From: Candidatus Staskawiczbacteria bacterium
GTDB lineage: Bacteria > Patescibacteriota > Minisyncoccia > Minisyncoccales > Staskawiczbacteraceae
NCBI GenBank assembly: GCA_023245145.1
Contig: JAHFKW010000003.1
Location: 5,857-49,558 of the forward strand
DNA: 43,702 bases
Direction: 5' to 3'
The notes below the pieces were generated by a model, which saw only the letters and a list, made by a program, of their open reading frames with translations, searched no databases and had not been told where the DNA came from. A program made the translations under genes and the position numbers. Shown piece after piece: positions 15,482 through 22,668 of the stretch. Position 1 is the stretch's first letter; every line of letters begins with the position of its first letter.

Positions 15482-15512
15482 TTTACACCTCAATTACCAC
15501 CGGCAAAATCAT
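15482..15512. repeat. Direct repeat B, rnj copy
   Basis: 31 bp covering the last codons of rnj (MILPVVIEV and stop), identical to 14981-15011. Confidence 0.92.
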
Positions 15513-17291
15513 GGGTCTTCTCTCCGTTCTTGCGAACAGAAAATCTCCGACTTTGTTGCGAATTTCATCTTTGACATATGACCAGTTGATCGGATTTTCT
15601 TTGCCATGGCCACTGGTTTTTTCCACAATTTCAATGACTTTTTTGCGAGTTTGGGCCAGCAAATCCTTGGATTCTCTTAAATACACAAATCCTCTGGAAA
15701 TAATATCCGGACTGCCTTTGATTTTTCCGGTTTTACTGTCCACAATGGCCACAATCACAAACATGCCATCTTGGCTTAACGCTTGTCGGTCGCGTAAAAC
15801 CACTTCGCCAATGTCGCCCACGCCAAGTCCGTCCACAAACACGTAATTGCTTGGCACTTTTTCTTTGAGAACTTCGGCTTTGCCCTGACTAAATTTTATC
15901 ACAGAACCGTTGTCGGGCACAAATATCTTGTGTTTAAGGATGCCCATCTGTTCTCCAATTCTGGCCGCTTCACGCAACATAAAATGGTTGCCGTAGACCG
16001 GAATAAAGTAATCGGGTTTGATTTCGCTTAAAATTTGCTTAATGCCATCCACGTTGGTGTGACCGGAGGCATGCACGTTCATAATGTCGTTGTGGTAGAC
16101 ATTGTCTGACAGGCGGTAAATATTGTCCTTGACGCGCTGAACGGTACGTTCATTACCGGGAATAACCGAAGACGAGAAAATAATCGTATCCTGTTTTTTG
16201 ATGGAAATATATTTATGGTTGCCGGCGATAATTCTGGGCAAGGCTGCCATTTCTTCACCCTGCGCGCCGGTGCAAATGACAATGACTTTATTATCCGGAT
16301 AATTTTTAATGGAATCCACCGGAATTACCACGCCTTTTGGCACTTTAATGTAGCCCAGTTGGGTGGCCAGCTCAATATTCATCTTCATGCTAAAACCATC
16401 CAAGGCCACTTTTTTATTGGTTTTGGCGGCAAATTCCATGACCTGTTTAATTCTTTCAATCTGACTGGAAAAAGTAGCAATGATGGTACGGCCCGGCGCC
16501 AAGCCAATAATTTTTTGAATGTTGCCCATCATCTCTTGTTCGGTCACCGGAGTTTTGGTGTTAATGGCCCCCAAAGCTTCCAACATTAAAATGGTCGGCT
16601 TGCCTAATTTTTTTAAGTCAGCCAGTTGGTGGTAATGCAACACATCGCGTCCAACGGGGTCTTTTTCAATAGTCCAATCGCCAGGGTGAATAATTGTGGC
16701 CACCGGTGTTTCCAAAATCACCCCCACCGCGTCCATGATGGCGTGGTCAATGGCAAAAAAGGAAATTTTAAACGGCCCCAAATCAACTTTGTCCGAGATG
16801 TCTTTAATATATTGGATTTTCAGTTTTTTGGAAGCGTTTCGTTCCATATCTTCCACTCGGTGTTTGATCATTTCAATGGTTAAGGGCCGGCCCATAATCT
16901 GTGGATTACCCAATTTTTTTAATAAAATAGGGGCAGCGCCAATGTGGTCTAAATGTCCGTGAGAAAAAATCACGGCTTTAATTTGTTTTTCTTTGCCTTT
17001 TAAATATTCCGTGTTGGGGATGACATAATCAATGCCGGGCATGTCTTCTTCGGGAAATTGCAGGCCCATATCAAGGATCACAATATCGCCGGCGTATTCA
17101 AAGACGGTCATGTTGCGGCCCACTTCTTCACATCCGCCCAGGGGGATGATTTTCAGCGCCTGCTCACGAACTATGTTGGCTTGCATAGCAGGTTTTGCTA
17201 TAATACTAGGCTTTGTCCCGCCGAAGCTTTGAGCGGAGGGGGATTTGCTTTGCACAGGGTGCAAAGATTTTTTCAAATCTTGTTTTATCAT
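15483..17291 (-). CDS. rnj: Ribonuclease J
   Basis: 602-residue metallo-beta-lactamase/beta-CASP RNase with 5'-3' exo- and endonuclease activity, central to mRNA decay and rRNA maturation. The zinc-binding SHGHLDHIG lies near residues 108-117, HPGDWTIE near 200, and the beta-CASP features SGHTNV (HASGHTNVDG) and PVYGNHFMLREAARI are present. The N-terminal extension holds a family A palindromic element (residues 18-27, SAQSFGGTK). Its final 31 bp is duplicated 500 bp downstream at the end of hicA, leaving rnj itself intact. No RNase E is seen in the window. Confidence 0.95.
   Translation of the reverse strand: MIKQDLKKSLHPVQSKSPSAQSFGGTKPSIIAKPAMQANIVREQALKIIPLGGCEEVGRNMTVFEYAGDIVILDMGLQFPEEDMPGIDYVIPNTEYLKGKEKQIKAVIFSHGHLDHIGAAPILLKKLGNPQIMGRPLTIEMIKHRVEDMERNASKKLKIQYIKDISDKVDLGPFKISFFAIDHAIMDAVGVILETPVATIIHPGDWTIEKDPVGRDVLHYHQLADLKKLGKPTILMLEALGAINTKTPVTEQEMMGNIQKIIGLAPGRTIIATFSSQIERIKQVMEFAAKTNKKVALDGFSMKMNIELATQLGYIKVPKGVVIPVDSIKNYPDNKVIVICTGAQGEEMAALPRIIAGNHKYISIKKQDTIIFSSSVIPGNERTVQRVKDNIYRLSDNVYHNDIMNVHASGHTNVDGIKQILSEIKPDYFIPVYGNHFMLREAARIGEQMGILKHKIFVPDNGSVIKFSQGKAEVLKEKVPSNYVFVDGLGVGDIGEVVLRDRQALSQDGMFVIVAIVDSKTGKIKGSPDIISRGFVYLRESKDLLAQTRKKVIEIVEKTSGHGKENPINWSYVKDEIRNKVGDFLFARTERRPMILPVVIEV
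17211..17239 (-). repeat. Coding palindromic insert, family A, copy in rnj
   Basis: Minus strand CCTCCGCT-C-AAAGCTTCGGCGGGACAAAG matches the ftsK copy with one extra C, so the element is read in a different frame and encodes SAQSFGGTK. It lies in the non-conserved RNase J N-terminal tail. Confidence 0.7.
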
Positions 17292-17321
17292 GTTTTTATT
17301 TTTATCGCTACGTTTTTGAGT

Positions 17322-17768
17322 TCACGTAAGCGAAGTTAATTTTTTATTTTGAGTTTTTTTTAAATAGTTTTTAATAAGGTCAATATCTGATAAATGCTTT
17401 GGTTTATTGTTTTTTGCATACTCAGTTTTAAATTTAATCGTATCTTCCAAAGAAGCAAATGGGATTTCGTTTATCAATTCAGATCTTTGGATTAATTCTT
17501 CTGTAGTTGGATTAAAATCTCGACAATTAACATCCAAATAGAGCTCTATCTGTCCTTGTTTTAAGTAGATTTGGCCAGGTTTTTCGTATGTCCAGGGCAA
17601 TACTTCCCATTGCCCACTATTTTTACATTCGTTAAATATTTTTTCTGAAACTACAATATCTATGTCGTGCGATTCTCTTATATTGTGTGCCGCCATTGGT
17701 CCGCTTCCCACCACAACGTATTCTTTAAGTGGAAAGTTGATTTTTTTAATTTCTTGAAAAATATCCAT
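17322..17768 (-). CDS. Predicted nucleotidyltransferase
   Basis: 148-residue protein with a DNA polymerase beta-like nucleotidyltransferase core. VVGSGPMAAHNIRESHDIDIVV (about residues 17-38) gives the G-S motif and the D-x-D metal ligands, and ELYLDVNCRDF (about 75-85) may supply the third acidic residue. This arrangement is common in small AbiEii/MNT-like or aminoglycoside-type nucleotidyltransferases. No HEPN partner gene is adjacent, and the substrate is unknown. It lies between rnj and tRNA-Leu on the same strand. Confidence 0.7.
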   Translation of the reverse strand: MDIFQEIKKINFPLKEYVVVGSGPMAAHNIRESHDIDIVVSEKIFNECKNSGQWEVLPWTYEKPGQIYLKQGQIELYLDVNCRDFNPTTEELIQRSELINEIPFASLEDTIKFKTEYAKNNKPKHLSDIDLIKNYLKKTQNKKLTSLT

Positions 17769-17808
17769 ACCTTTTGTTTACACTGAGCGAGTTCAGAGAA
17801 TCGAAGTG

Positions 17809-17890
17809 TGCCCGGGACAGGAGTCGAACCTGCAAGCCTTGCGGCGCGCGCACCTGAAGCGCGTGCGGTTGCCAATTTCGCCACCCGGGC
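17809..17890 (-). tRNA. tRNA-Leu (CAG)
   Basis: 82-nt class II tRNA on the minus strand. The acceptor stem is GCCCGGG/CCCGGGC (17890-17884 with 17816-17810), with discriminator A at 17809. The D arm contains TGGCGAAATTGGCA, the anticodon stem CGCGC/GCGCG presents CAG, a GC-rich variable arm follows, and the T arm is GCAGGTTCGACTCCTGT. CCA is not encoded. Confidence 0.93.
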
Positions 17891-17895
17891 GGGTT

Positions 17896-18504
17896 TTACT
17901 TAGCTTTCAAAAAGTCTAAATCTGCTGGAACTTCTTTCATTGGCTCAACGAAGCGAAGTGCTGGCACATTTTTGTAGTGTTCATTTTTCACCCACGTACC
18001 AGGCGCCAAATAGTAATAACACGCGCCCTGATTTCTTTCAAATAGACTGAAATCTCCTTTGTCGTTTTCGGCCACCCAATTAGCCGTTTTTAATTGCTCG
18101 GCTCGCGAAGGATTAATTGTCACGTGTCCGTATCCGGCAGGAATAATAATAACATCTCCTTTTTTGGCGTGAACCACAAACACATCTTCAATATTTTGTT
18201 CATCTCCCTTTTGAGCAAAATACAGGCCTTCGCCTTCCAGCACCATGTAGACTTCGCCGTAAAAACCGGCGTGTACATGCCCTTTGGTTTTCACAAATTC
18301 TTGCCCCAGCATGCGCGGATGAATAATGGTGATGTCGTATCGCAAGCCATTCTTAATTTCTAGTTTTCGATACATATAATACAAATCCACATTTGGTGCA
18401 GTGCGAACCCACTCTTGATCAAACAAGACCTCTTCCATGTCATTTAAGCGTCGAACATCGGGAGTGTATTTTGCCAAATCAAATTGATGATTATTTATTG
18501 CCAT
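17896..18504 (-). CDS. Cupin-type glucose-6-phosphate isomerase
   Basis: About 202-residue protein of the cupin phosphoglucose isomerase family first known from Archaea, interconverting glucose 6-phosphate and fructose 6-phosphate with a bound metal. Metal ligands are visible in KGHVHAGFYGEVYMVLEGEG (His, His, Glu) and in PAGYGHVTINPS (His). ATG 18504 (MAINNHQF) overlaps the stop of the upstream solute-binding gene by 10 bp, implying coupled translation. The longer frame from 18528 adds only a tail shared with that gene. It ends 6 bp before tRNA-Leu. Classical PGI is not seen in the window. Confidence 0.88.
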   Translation of the reverse strand: MAINNHQFDLAKYTPDVRRLNDMEEVLFDQEWVRTAPNVDLYYMYRKLEIKNGLRYDITIIHPRMLGQEFVKTKGHVHAGFYGEVYMVLEGEGLYFAQKGDEQNIEDVFVVHAKKGDVIIIPAGYGHVTINPSRAEQLKTANWVAENDKGDFSLFERNQGACYYYLAPGTWVKNEHYKNVPALRFVEPMKEVPADLDFLKAK

Positions 18505-20456
18505 ATTCGTTTTGTTTTTAAGAACCAATTAGTAATATTTGAGAATCTTTTAGCCGGGTCAATGATTTTTTGTGTATCAATCCCATTAACGGCGCTTGAA
18601 ACCCAATATATGTAATCGGGATTGTATAGAAAGAGAGCCGGAGCATCGGCCATGATGATGGTTTGTAATTGTTCGTACTTTTGTTGTTTTACCGACGGAT
18701 CGGTGGTTTGCCGGGCTTCTTTTAATAGTTGGTCCGCTTTTTTGTTATCATATTCGGAAAGGTTTAAGCCTGGATCCACTTTTTGAGATGAATGCCAGAA
18801 GGGATATAAATCTGGCAGTGCGCCTAATGCTTCGCCATACAAAAGTGCTTCATAATTTCTGTTTTTTATAATAGGCTTTATATCAGTTGTTGATAATGCG
18901 TTAATGGTAACTTCCACGCCTACCGCTTGCCAGTCTTTTTTCAATCGGTTGGCAATATCTATTAATTGGGGCTTATTTAAGGTGGTCAGAGTGATACTTA
19001 ATGTTTGAGAGTTAGTGGTTGGCGCAGTGCAGAGTGCATTTAATTTAGTTCGCGTACCGGCTCCAGTTTCTCCAGTTGCAGTTACATTCGGTAGATATTT
19101 TTTTTGAAATTCAGTCACTGCGTTTTCAGTTATTTTGGTGTAGTTTCCGAGAGTTTCGGATTCAAGGGTGATTTTAAAGGTATCATCCAGTTTTGCTAGG
19201 CATGTTTGTAATTGAGTAACTTCGTTACCTTTACTGCCTACTTTTAAATAATTGTTAAATTGGAAAGATGGTTTTTTGGTGGTGAATTTTATACGTTGAC
19301 CCTGGGCGTTTTCTTTATATTCTGTTTTGTCTAAGAGTGTTTTTGCTTTTTGAACATCAAATGCATAAGGCATGTTGGGGGCATTGTATCCGAAAAATTC
19401 AGGTAGAATAGGGGAGTCTACTGCTTGTGCTGCATCTTTATTGGTGGCATAGGAAAGAGCTTGGCGAATGTGGATATCAGAAAAAATGGATGTTTTTTGA
19501 TTATTGAAAAATACAGCAAAGTATCTAGGAAGTGAAAATGAGTAAGTTGTAAAATTGGTACTTTTAAACCAATCTTGGTTAATTTCTTTTTTTGCTAGTT
19601 CTTGATTATTTTCCAATGCAGCTAAAGCGAAGCCGTTAATTTGTCCGTTGTTTATGGCTCGAATTAAATCTTCTTTTTTTTCAAAAAACTTGAAAGAGAG
19701 ATTGGCAATAAAACTGGGTTTTAAGTAATATTTTCGGCTGGAAGTTAATTCAATTTTTTCTATAAATCCAGCGGGGTTTTGGGTCAGGTTTAAGAATTGA
19801 AAAGGGCCAGAACCAATGGGTTGTAAATTGTAAGCCGAGGTGGCAAAGTTTTCTGGTAAAACACTCTCCCAAATGTGCTTGGGTAAGATTTTAACAGTGG
19901 CATTTTCCAAGAAAGAATTATAGGGAGTTTTTAGGGTAAATCTTACAGAAGTTAAAGATGTCTTTTCTATGCCCACGTCTATCCAATTAGCGCGGAGTGC
20001 ACTTTTATAGTCTGAATTTTGGATGGTTTTGATGGTAAAAACAATATCATCGGCGGTTAGTGTCTTACCGTCATGCCAGAACAAATTATTTTTTAATTGA
20101 AAATCATAGATCTTACCATCAGGTGAAATGGTGTAACTTTTCGCTAAGTCGTTGCTGATACCACCCTCTTTATCATGGACTTGAAGCCCCGAGAATACTA
20201 GATCAATTAAGGTGCGATCGGTATCGTTAGTTTCCCCGTAAATGGGATTAATGAATCTGGGTTGGCCGACAATACCTTCAATATATGTTCCACCTAGGGT
20301 TGGCACCACTTTGGTGTGGCGATAGTAAAAATTAGCTATTAAAAAAATAAGAGAAATAATGGCTAGGGAAAAAAAGGTCAGCAGTACTAGTTTTTCACTT
20401 TTTTTAAGTACTTTAAAAATTTGTTTCCACTGAGAAAAGCTTGGAAATTGTTTCAT
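18495..20456 (-). CDS. Family 5 solute-binding protein with embedded peptidoglycan-binding-like domain
   Basis: 653-residue extracytoplasmic binding protein of the SBP_bac_5 (peptide/oligopeptide ABC importer) family. A membrane segment lies at about residues 22-44 (LVLLTFFSLAIISLIFLIANF), so it is anchored rather than released. Family core: GQPRFINPIYGETNDTDR, then SYTISPDGKIYDFQLKNNLFWHDGKTLTADDIVF. Residues about 404-476 do not belong to the SBP fold: VGSKGNEVTQLQTCLAKL through AVTEFQKKYLPNVTATGETGAGTRTKLN matches a PG_binding_1 repeat. The SBP fold then resumes. No permease or ATPase genes are adjacent; it is followed by the overlapping cupin isomerase. Confidence 0.88.
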   Translation of the reverse strand: MKQFPSFSQWKQIFKVLKKSEKLVLLTFFSLAIISLIFLIANFYYRHTKVVPTLGGTYIEGIVGQPRFINPIYGETNDTDRTLIDLVFSGLQVHDKEGGISNDLAKSYTISPDGKIYDFQLKNNLFWHDGKTLTADDIVFTIKTIQNSDYKSALRANWIDVGIEKTSLTSVRFTLKTPYNSFLENATVKILPKHIWESVLPENFATSAYNLQPIGSGPFQFLNLTQNPAGFIEKIELTSSRKYYLKPSFIANLSFKFFEKKEDLIRAINNGQINGFALAALENNQELAKKEINQDWFKSTNFTTYSFSLPRYFAVFFNNQKTSIFSDIHIRQALSYATNKDAAQAVDSPILPEFFGYNAPNMPYAFDVQKAKTLLDKTEYKENAQGQRIKFTTKKPSFQFNNYLKVGSKGNEVTQLQTCLAKLDDTFKITLESETLGNYTKITENAVTEFQKKYLPNVTATGETGAGTRTKLNALCTAPTTNSQTLSITLTTLNKPQLIDIANRLKKDWQAVGVEVTINALSTTDIKPIIKNRNYEALLYGEALGALPDLYPFWHSSQKVDPGLNLSEYDNKKADQLLKEARQTTDPSVKQQKYEQLQTIIMADAPALFLYNPDYIYWVSSAVNGIDTQKIIDPAKRFSNITNWFLKTKRIWQ

Positions 20457-20466
20457 TGGTTACACA

Positions 20467-20688
20467 TTAAAAAACTAACCCTAAAATACTTAATAGAATA
20501 AAAAATACGGCCGTTACTATAGTGGCATAGTGAAGATTTTTTTGTATACCCCTTCTTGAAGAATAGTTTTCTCCGCCTCCGCCAAAAGATGATCCAAGTG
20601 CCGTGCCTCGTTGCTGTAATGCAATGAGTATTATTAATATGACAGAAATGGCAATTTGCGCATAGAATAGTATCTGGTTAGTCGTCAT
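20467..20688 (-). CDS. secG: Preprotein translocase subunit SecG
   Basis: 73-residue membrane protein with two hydrophobic segments (about 5-24 and 53-72) around the typical GTALGSSFGGGGENYSSRRG loop. It assists SecYE during protein export. It overlaps the start of the solute-binding operon region by only a short gap (10 bp) and overlaps the upstream four-TM gene by 11 bp, so all three are probably one transcript. Confidence 0.93.
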   Translation of the reverse strand: MTTNQILFYAQIAISVILIILIALQQRGTALGSSFGGGGENYSSRRGIQKNLHYATIVTAVFFILLSILGLVF

Positions 20689-21028
20689 GTTTTAAGATTG
20701 ATTTACTTAATAAAATATTTAAAATCCAAATGATAATCGTTGTCCAAAAAAATGGGAATAGGAGTGGGGCTGAAAATTCTCGAAAGAGTATGTCAATCAC
20801 CCAAATGAAAGCCAAGTTAATTATTAACTGGAAAGGAAGAAACTGAGTAAAAAATTTTAGCAATCCCAATGTAATTCCCAGCAGTAGATAGATTTGCCAA
20901 ATGGCAGTTAGGTGAAATCCAAAAAAAGTAGAATCAGTTAAAAGTCTAACGTAGACGCCTGGCACAAATAATGTTGCCAGCCAAAGACCTAACGTGGTGG
21001 CGATAATGGAAGATAGAATCTTTCGCAT
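20678..21028 (-). CDS. Small four-TM protein, phage holin family 4-like
   Basis: 116-residue membrane protein with four hydrophobic stretches (about 4-24, 37-60, 64-85 and 90-110). The pattern matches the widespread Phage_holin_4_2 (PF04020)-type proteins, which in CPR and other bacteria are housekeeping membrane proteins of unknown role rather than real holins. It overlaps secG by 11 bp. Assignment rests on hydropathy and general appearance, so a generic membrane protein is possible. Confidence 0.6.
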   Translation of the reverse strand: MRKILSSIIATTLGLWLATLFVPGVYVRLLTDSTFFGFHLTAIWQIYLLLGITLGLLKFFTQFLPFQLIINLAFIWVIDILFREFSAPLLFPFFWTTIIIWILNILLSKSILKHDD

Positions 21029-21053
21029 TAATTATATGGTAGCAGAAATTACA

Positions 21054-22301
21054 TTAATTATCAAGTAGGGCTCTTTTCCTTAACTTTTTATGATAGGTGA
21101 TAGCGAAACGATGGGCTTCGTCGTCTAAATGTTTTACTAAGTTATAAATTTCTTGGGGTAAATCTTTTAAGGGGATTTTGGGTTTGCCTTCTATTAAAAG
21201 CTCTTGTCGTCCTTTTGCAATTGATATAATTTTAATGCTTTGGGTTTGTTTAGGATTTAGGGTTTTGGATTTAGAGTTTATAGCAACATTAAGTTGCGCC
21301 TTCCCACCATCAATTAGCATGACTTCCGGGTAGCCCCATTCGGAGTGAGCCAGGCGTCTTTCTAAAACTTCTTTCAACATGGCAATGTCATTAGGCTCGT
21401 TTTTCATTCGGATTTTAAACTTTTTGTACTGGCTTTTGGCAGGTGCGCCATCCATAAACACTACCATACTGCCCACCGCGTTTTTGCCTTGAATGTTAGA
21501 AATATCATAGCATTCTATTTTATGGATAGCTTTTTTCATGCCCAGTAACTTTGGTAGTCTTGCAAGGTCGGACCTTACAATACTTTTGGCTTGTTCAATA
21601 ACATGGGTGTGTGCTAAAACTTGTTCCAGCGCCTGAATTTTGTCTCGTACTTTTGAAGCATTCTCATATTCTTGAGAATGTGAGAATGTGGCCATTTCTT
21701 TTTTTAAGACATATAACGCTGTTTTACGTTTGCCTTGTAAAATCTGCGATAGTTTTTTGATATTATTTTTATACTCAATTAAATTTGGAGCTACGCCCGG
21801 ACACAAATTCAAGTGGCACCAGGTGCACGGCCGCGCGCTGTGGCGCGCGGCCGTGTAAAACGGAAACACGCGACGCAAAAACTTCAAAGTCTTTTTTAAA
21901 GCTTGTCCTTCCACAAAAGGTCCGATATATTTTGTATCCGAATTACTTTTCTGATGAGTAATGTAAATAAATGGTCGTTTTCCACCTTCCACCGCTACGT
22001 AAAAATAGTTTTTGTCATCTTTCCAGATCGCATTAAATTTTGGCAGATGCTTTTTAATCAACTGGGCTTCCAAAACCAGCGCTTCAATTTCCGAATTAGT
22101 ATTAATAAAATCAATCTTAGTAATTTTATTAAGATATAAATTATCTTTATAAGAGGGTTGCTGAAAATGATTTTTCACTCGATCACGTAAATTTATCGCC
22201 TTGCCAATGTAAATTATCTGTGATTTTTCATAAAACAAATACACCCCGGATGTTTTGGGTAATTGGTATATATTATTTTTCAATGCAGTTTGTAATATCA
22301 T
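21054..22301 (-). CDS. uvrC: Excinuclease ABC subunit C (short form)
   Basis: 415-residue UvrC. The GIY-YIG nuclease domain is at about 14-90 (SGVYLFYEKSQIIYIGKAINLRDRV), the UVR/UvrB-binding helices are near 195-230, and the RNase H-like nuclease is at about 255-370 (IECYDISNIQGKNAVGSMVVF ... MLIDGGKAQLNVA). The protein ends after DEAHRFAITYHKKLRKR, so the C-terminal tandem HhH DNA-binding domain of 600-residue UvrC is absent. A near-perfect 30-bp palindrome (21826-21855) encodes about residues 149-158, just before the RPC of the cysteine region. It is divergent from the 22386 cassette and uvrA. Confidence 0.94.
   Translation of the reverse strand: MILQTALKNNIYQLPKTSGVYLFYEKSQIIYIGKAINLRDRVKNHFQQPSYKDNLYLNKITKIDFINTNSEIEALVLEAQLIKKHLPKFNAIWKDDKNYFYVAVEGGKRPFIYITHQKSNSDTKYIGPFVEGQALKKTLKFLRRVFPFYTAARHSARPCTWCHLNLCPGVAPNLIEYKNNIKKLSQILQGKRKTALYVLKKEMATFSHSQEYENASKVRDKIQALEQVLAHTHVIEQAKSIVRSDLARLPKLLGMKKAIHKIECYDISNIQGKNAVGSMVVFMDGAPAKSQYKKFKIRMKNEPNDIAMLKEVLERRLAHSEWGYPEVMLIDGGKAQLNVAINSKSKTLNPKQTQSIKIISIAKGRQELLIEGKPKIPLKDLPQEIYNLVKHLDDEAHRFAITYHKKLRKRALLDN
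21826..21855. repeat. GC-rich 30-bp palindrome inside uvrC
   Basis: Thirteen perfect Watson-Crick pairs (CACGGCCGCGCGC against GCGCGCGGCCGTG) around a TGTG centre. Its GC content is far above the surrounding gene. It encodes TAARHSARP in UvrC. Probably a palindromic insertion, of a different family from those in recA and ftsK. Confidence 0.8.
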
Positions 22302-22309
22302 GCCTGGTA

Positions 22310-22337
22310 TTGATATTTTTAATTATAGGTATAGCAT
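22310..22337 (+). promoter_or_regulatory. Possible promoter of the 22386 cassette
   Basis: TTGATA (22310-22315), a 16-nt spacer and TAGCAT (22332-22337). A plausible but not strong match. Confidence 0.4.
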
Positions 22338-22385
22338 AGTAGTTAATGTAGTTCATTTCAACCCCTATCCTCATGGGAGTCAACC

Positions 22386-22598
22386 ATGGATAAATATTGG
22401 GTAATGGTTTGCCTTGATTTAGAAAGGGGCGACCCAGGTCTGAGGGGCTATGCTCTAAGCATTGAATCTTTGCATTTCACCACTGACCAAAATATGGCGC
22501 CAAAGTTTTCCAAAGAAGAGGCTCTGGAAATTGCTTCGCATTTTCGTAATCAGTGCTTACCATGGAAGGTGTGTATTGTTTTGATTGAGCCAAAATAG
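22386..22598 (+). CDS. Small hypothetical protein in a stand-alone cassette
   Basis: 70-residue protein of unrecognised family. ATG 22386 is preceded by GGGAG (22374-22378), a usable Shine-Dalgarno. It begins with a hydrophobic strand (YWVMVCLDL) and has a helix FSKEEALEIASHFRNQ and an ending strand (KVCIVLIEP), suggesting a compact alpha/beta fold. It lies alone between divergent uvrC and uvrA and ends at a strong terminator (22605-22634). Same design as the cassettes at 7173, 14641, 34172, 35395, 36347 and 40247. Confidence 0.7.
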   Translation: MDKYWVMVCLDLERGDPGLRGYALSIESLHFTTDQNMAPKFSKEEALEIASHFRNQCLPWKVCIVLIEPK

Positions 22599-22604
22599 TT
22601 TACG

Positions 22605-22634
22605 AAAGCCCTGTTGTCGCGACAGGGCTTTTTC
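22605..22634 (+). terminator. Terminator of the 22386 cassette
   Basis: AAGCCCTGT and ACAGGGCTT around a TGTCGCG loop, followed by a T-rich tract. A nearly perfect factor-independent terminator. The uvrA -10 box follows within 20 bp. Confidence 0.9.
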
Positions 22635-22651
22635 TTTTGTGATTTTTCTTG

Positions 22652-22657
22652 TATAAT
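22652..22657 (+). promoter_or_regulatory. uvrA -10 box, near-leaderless start
   Basis: Consensus TATAAT ends 11 nt before the uvrA ATG at 22669, so the mRNA leader would be only about 4-6 nt. No convincing -35 is visible because that position falls in the terminator T-tract of the preceding cassette. Confidence 0.5.
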
Positions 22658-22668
22658 AGCGTATTTCC

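Noticed and set aside
17678-17884. Small minus-strand ORF running through tRNA-Leu into the nucleotidyltransferase gene
   Set aside because: It translates the tRNA gene itself.
17322-17890. tRNA-integrated mobile element next to tRNA-Leu
   Set aside because: No integrase and no duplicated tRNA 3' end near the gene; only a nucleotidyltransferase gene lies downstream.
20678-21028. Prophage remnant (holin)
   Set aside because: It overlaps secG in a housekeeping operon and no other phage gene is near. The name reflects the family, not phage origin.
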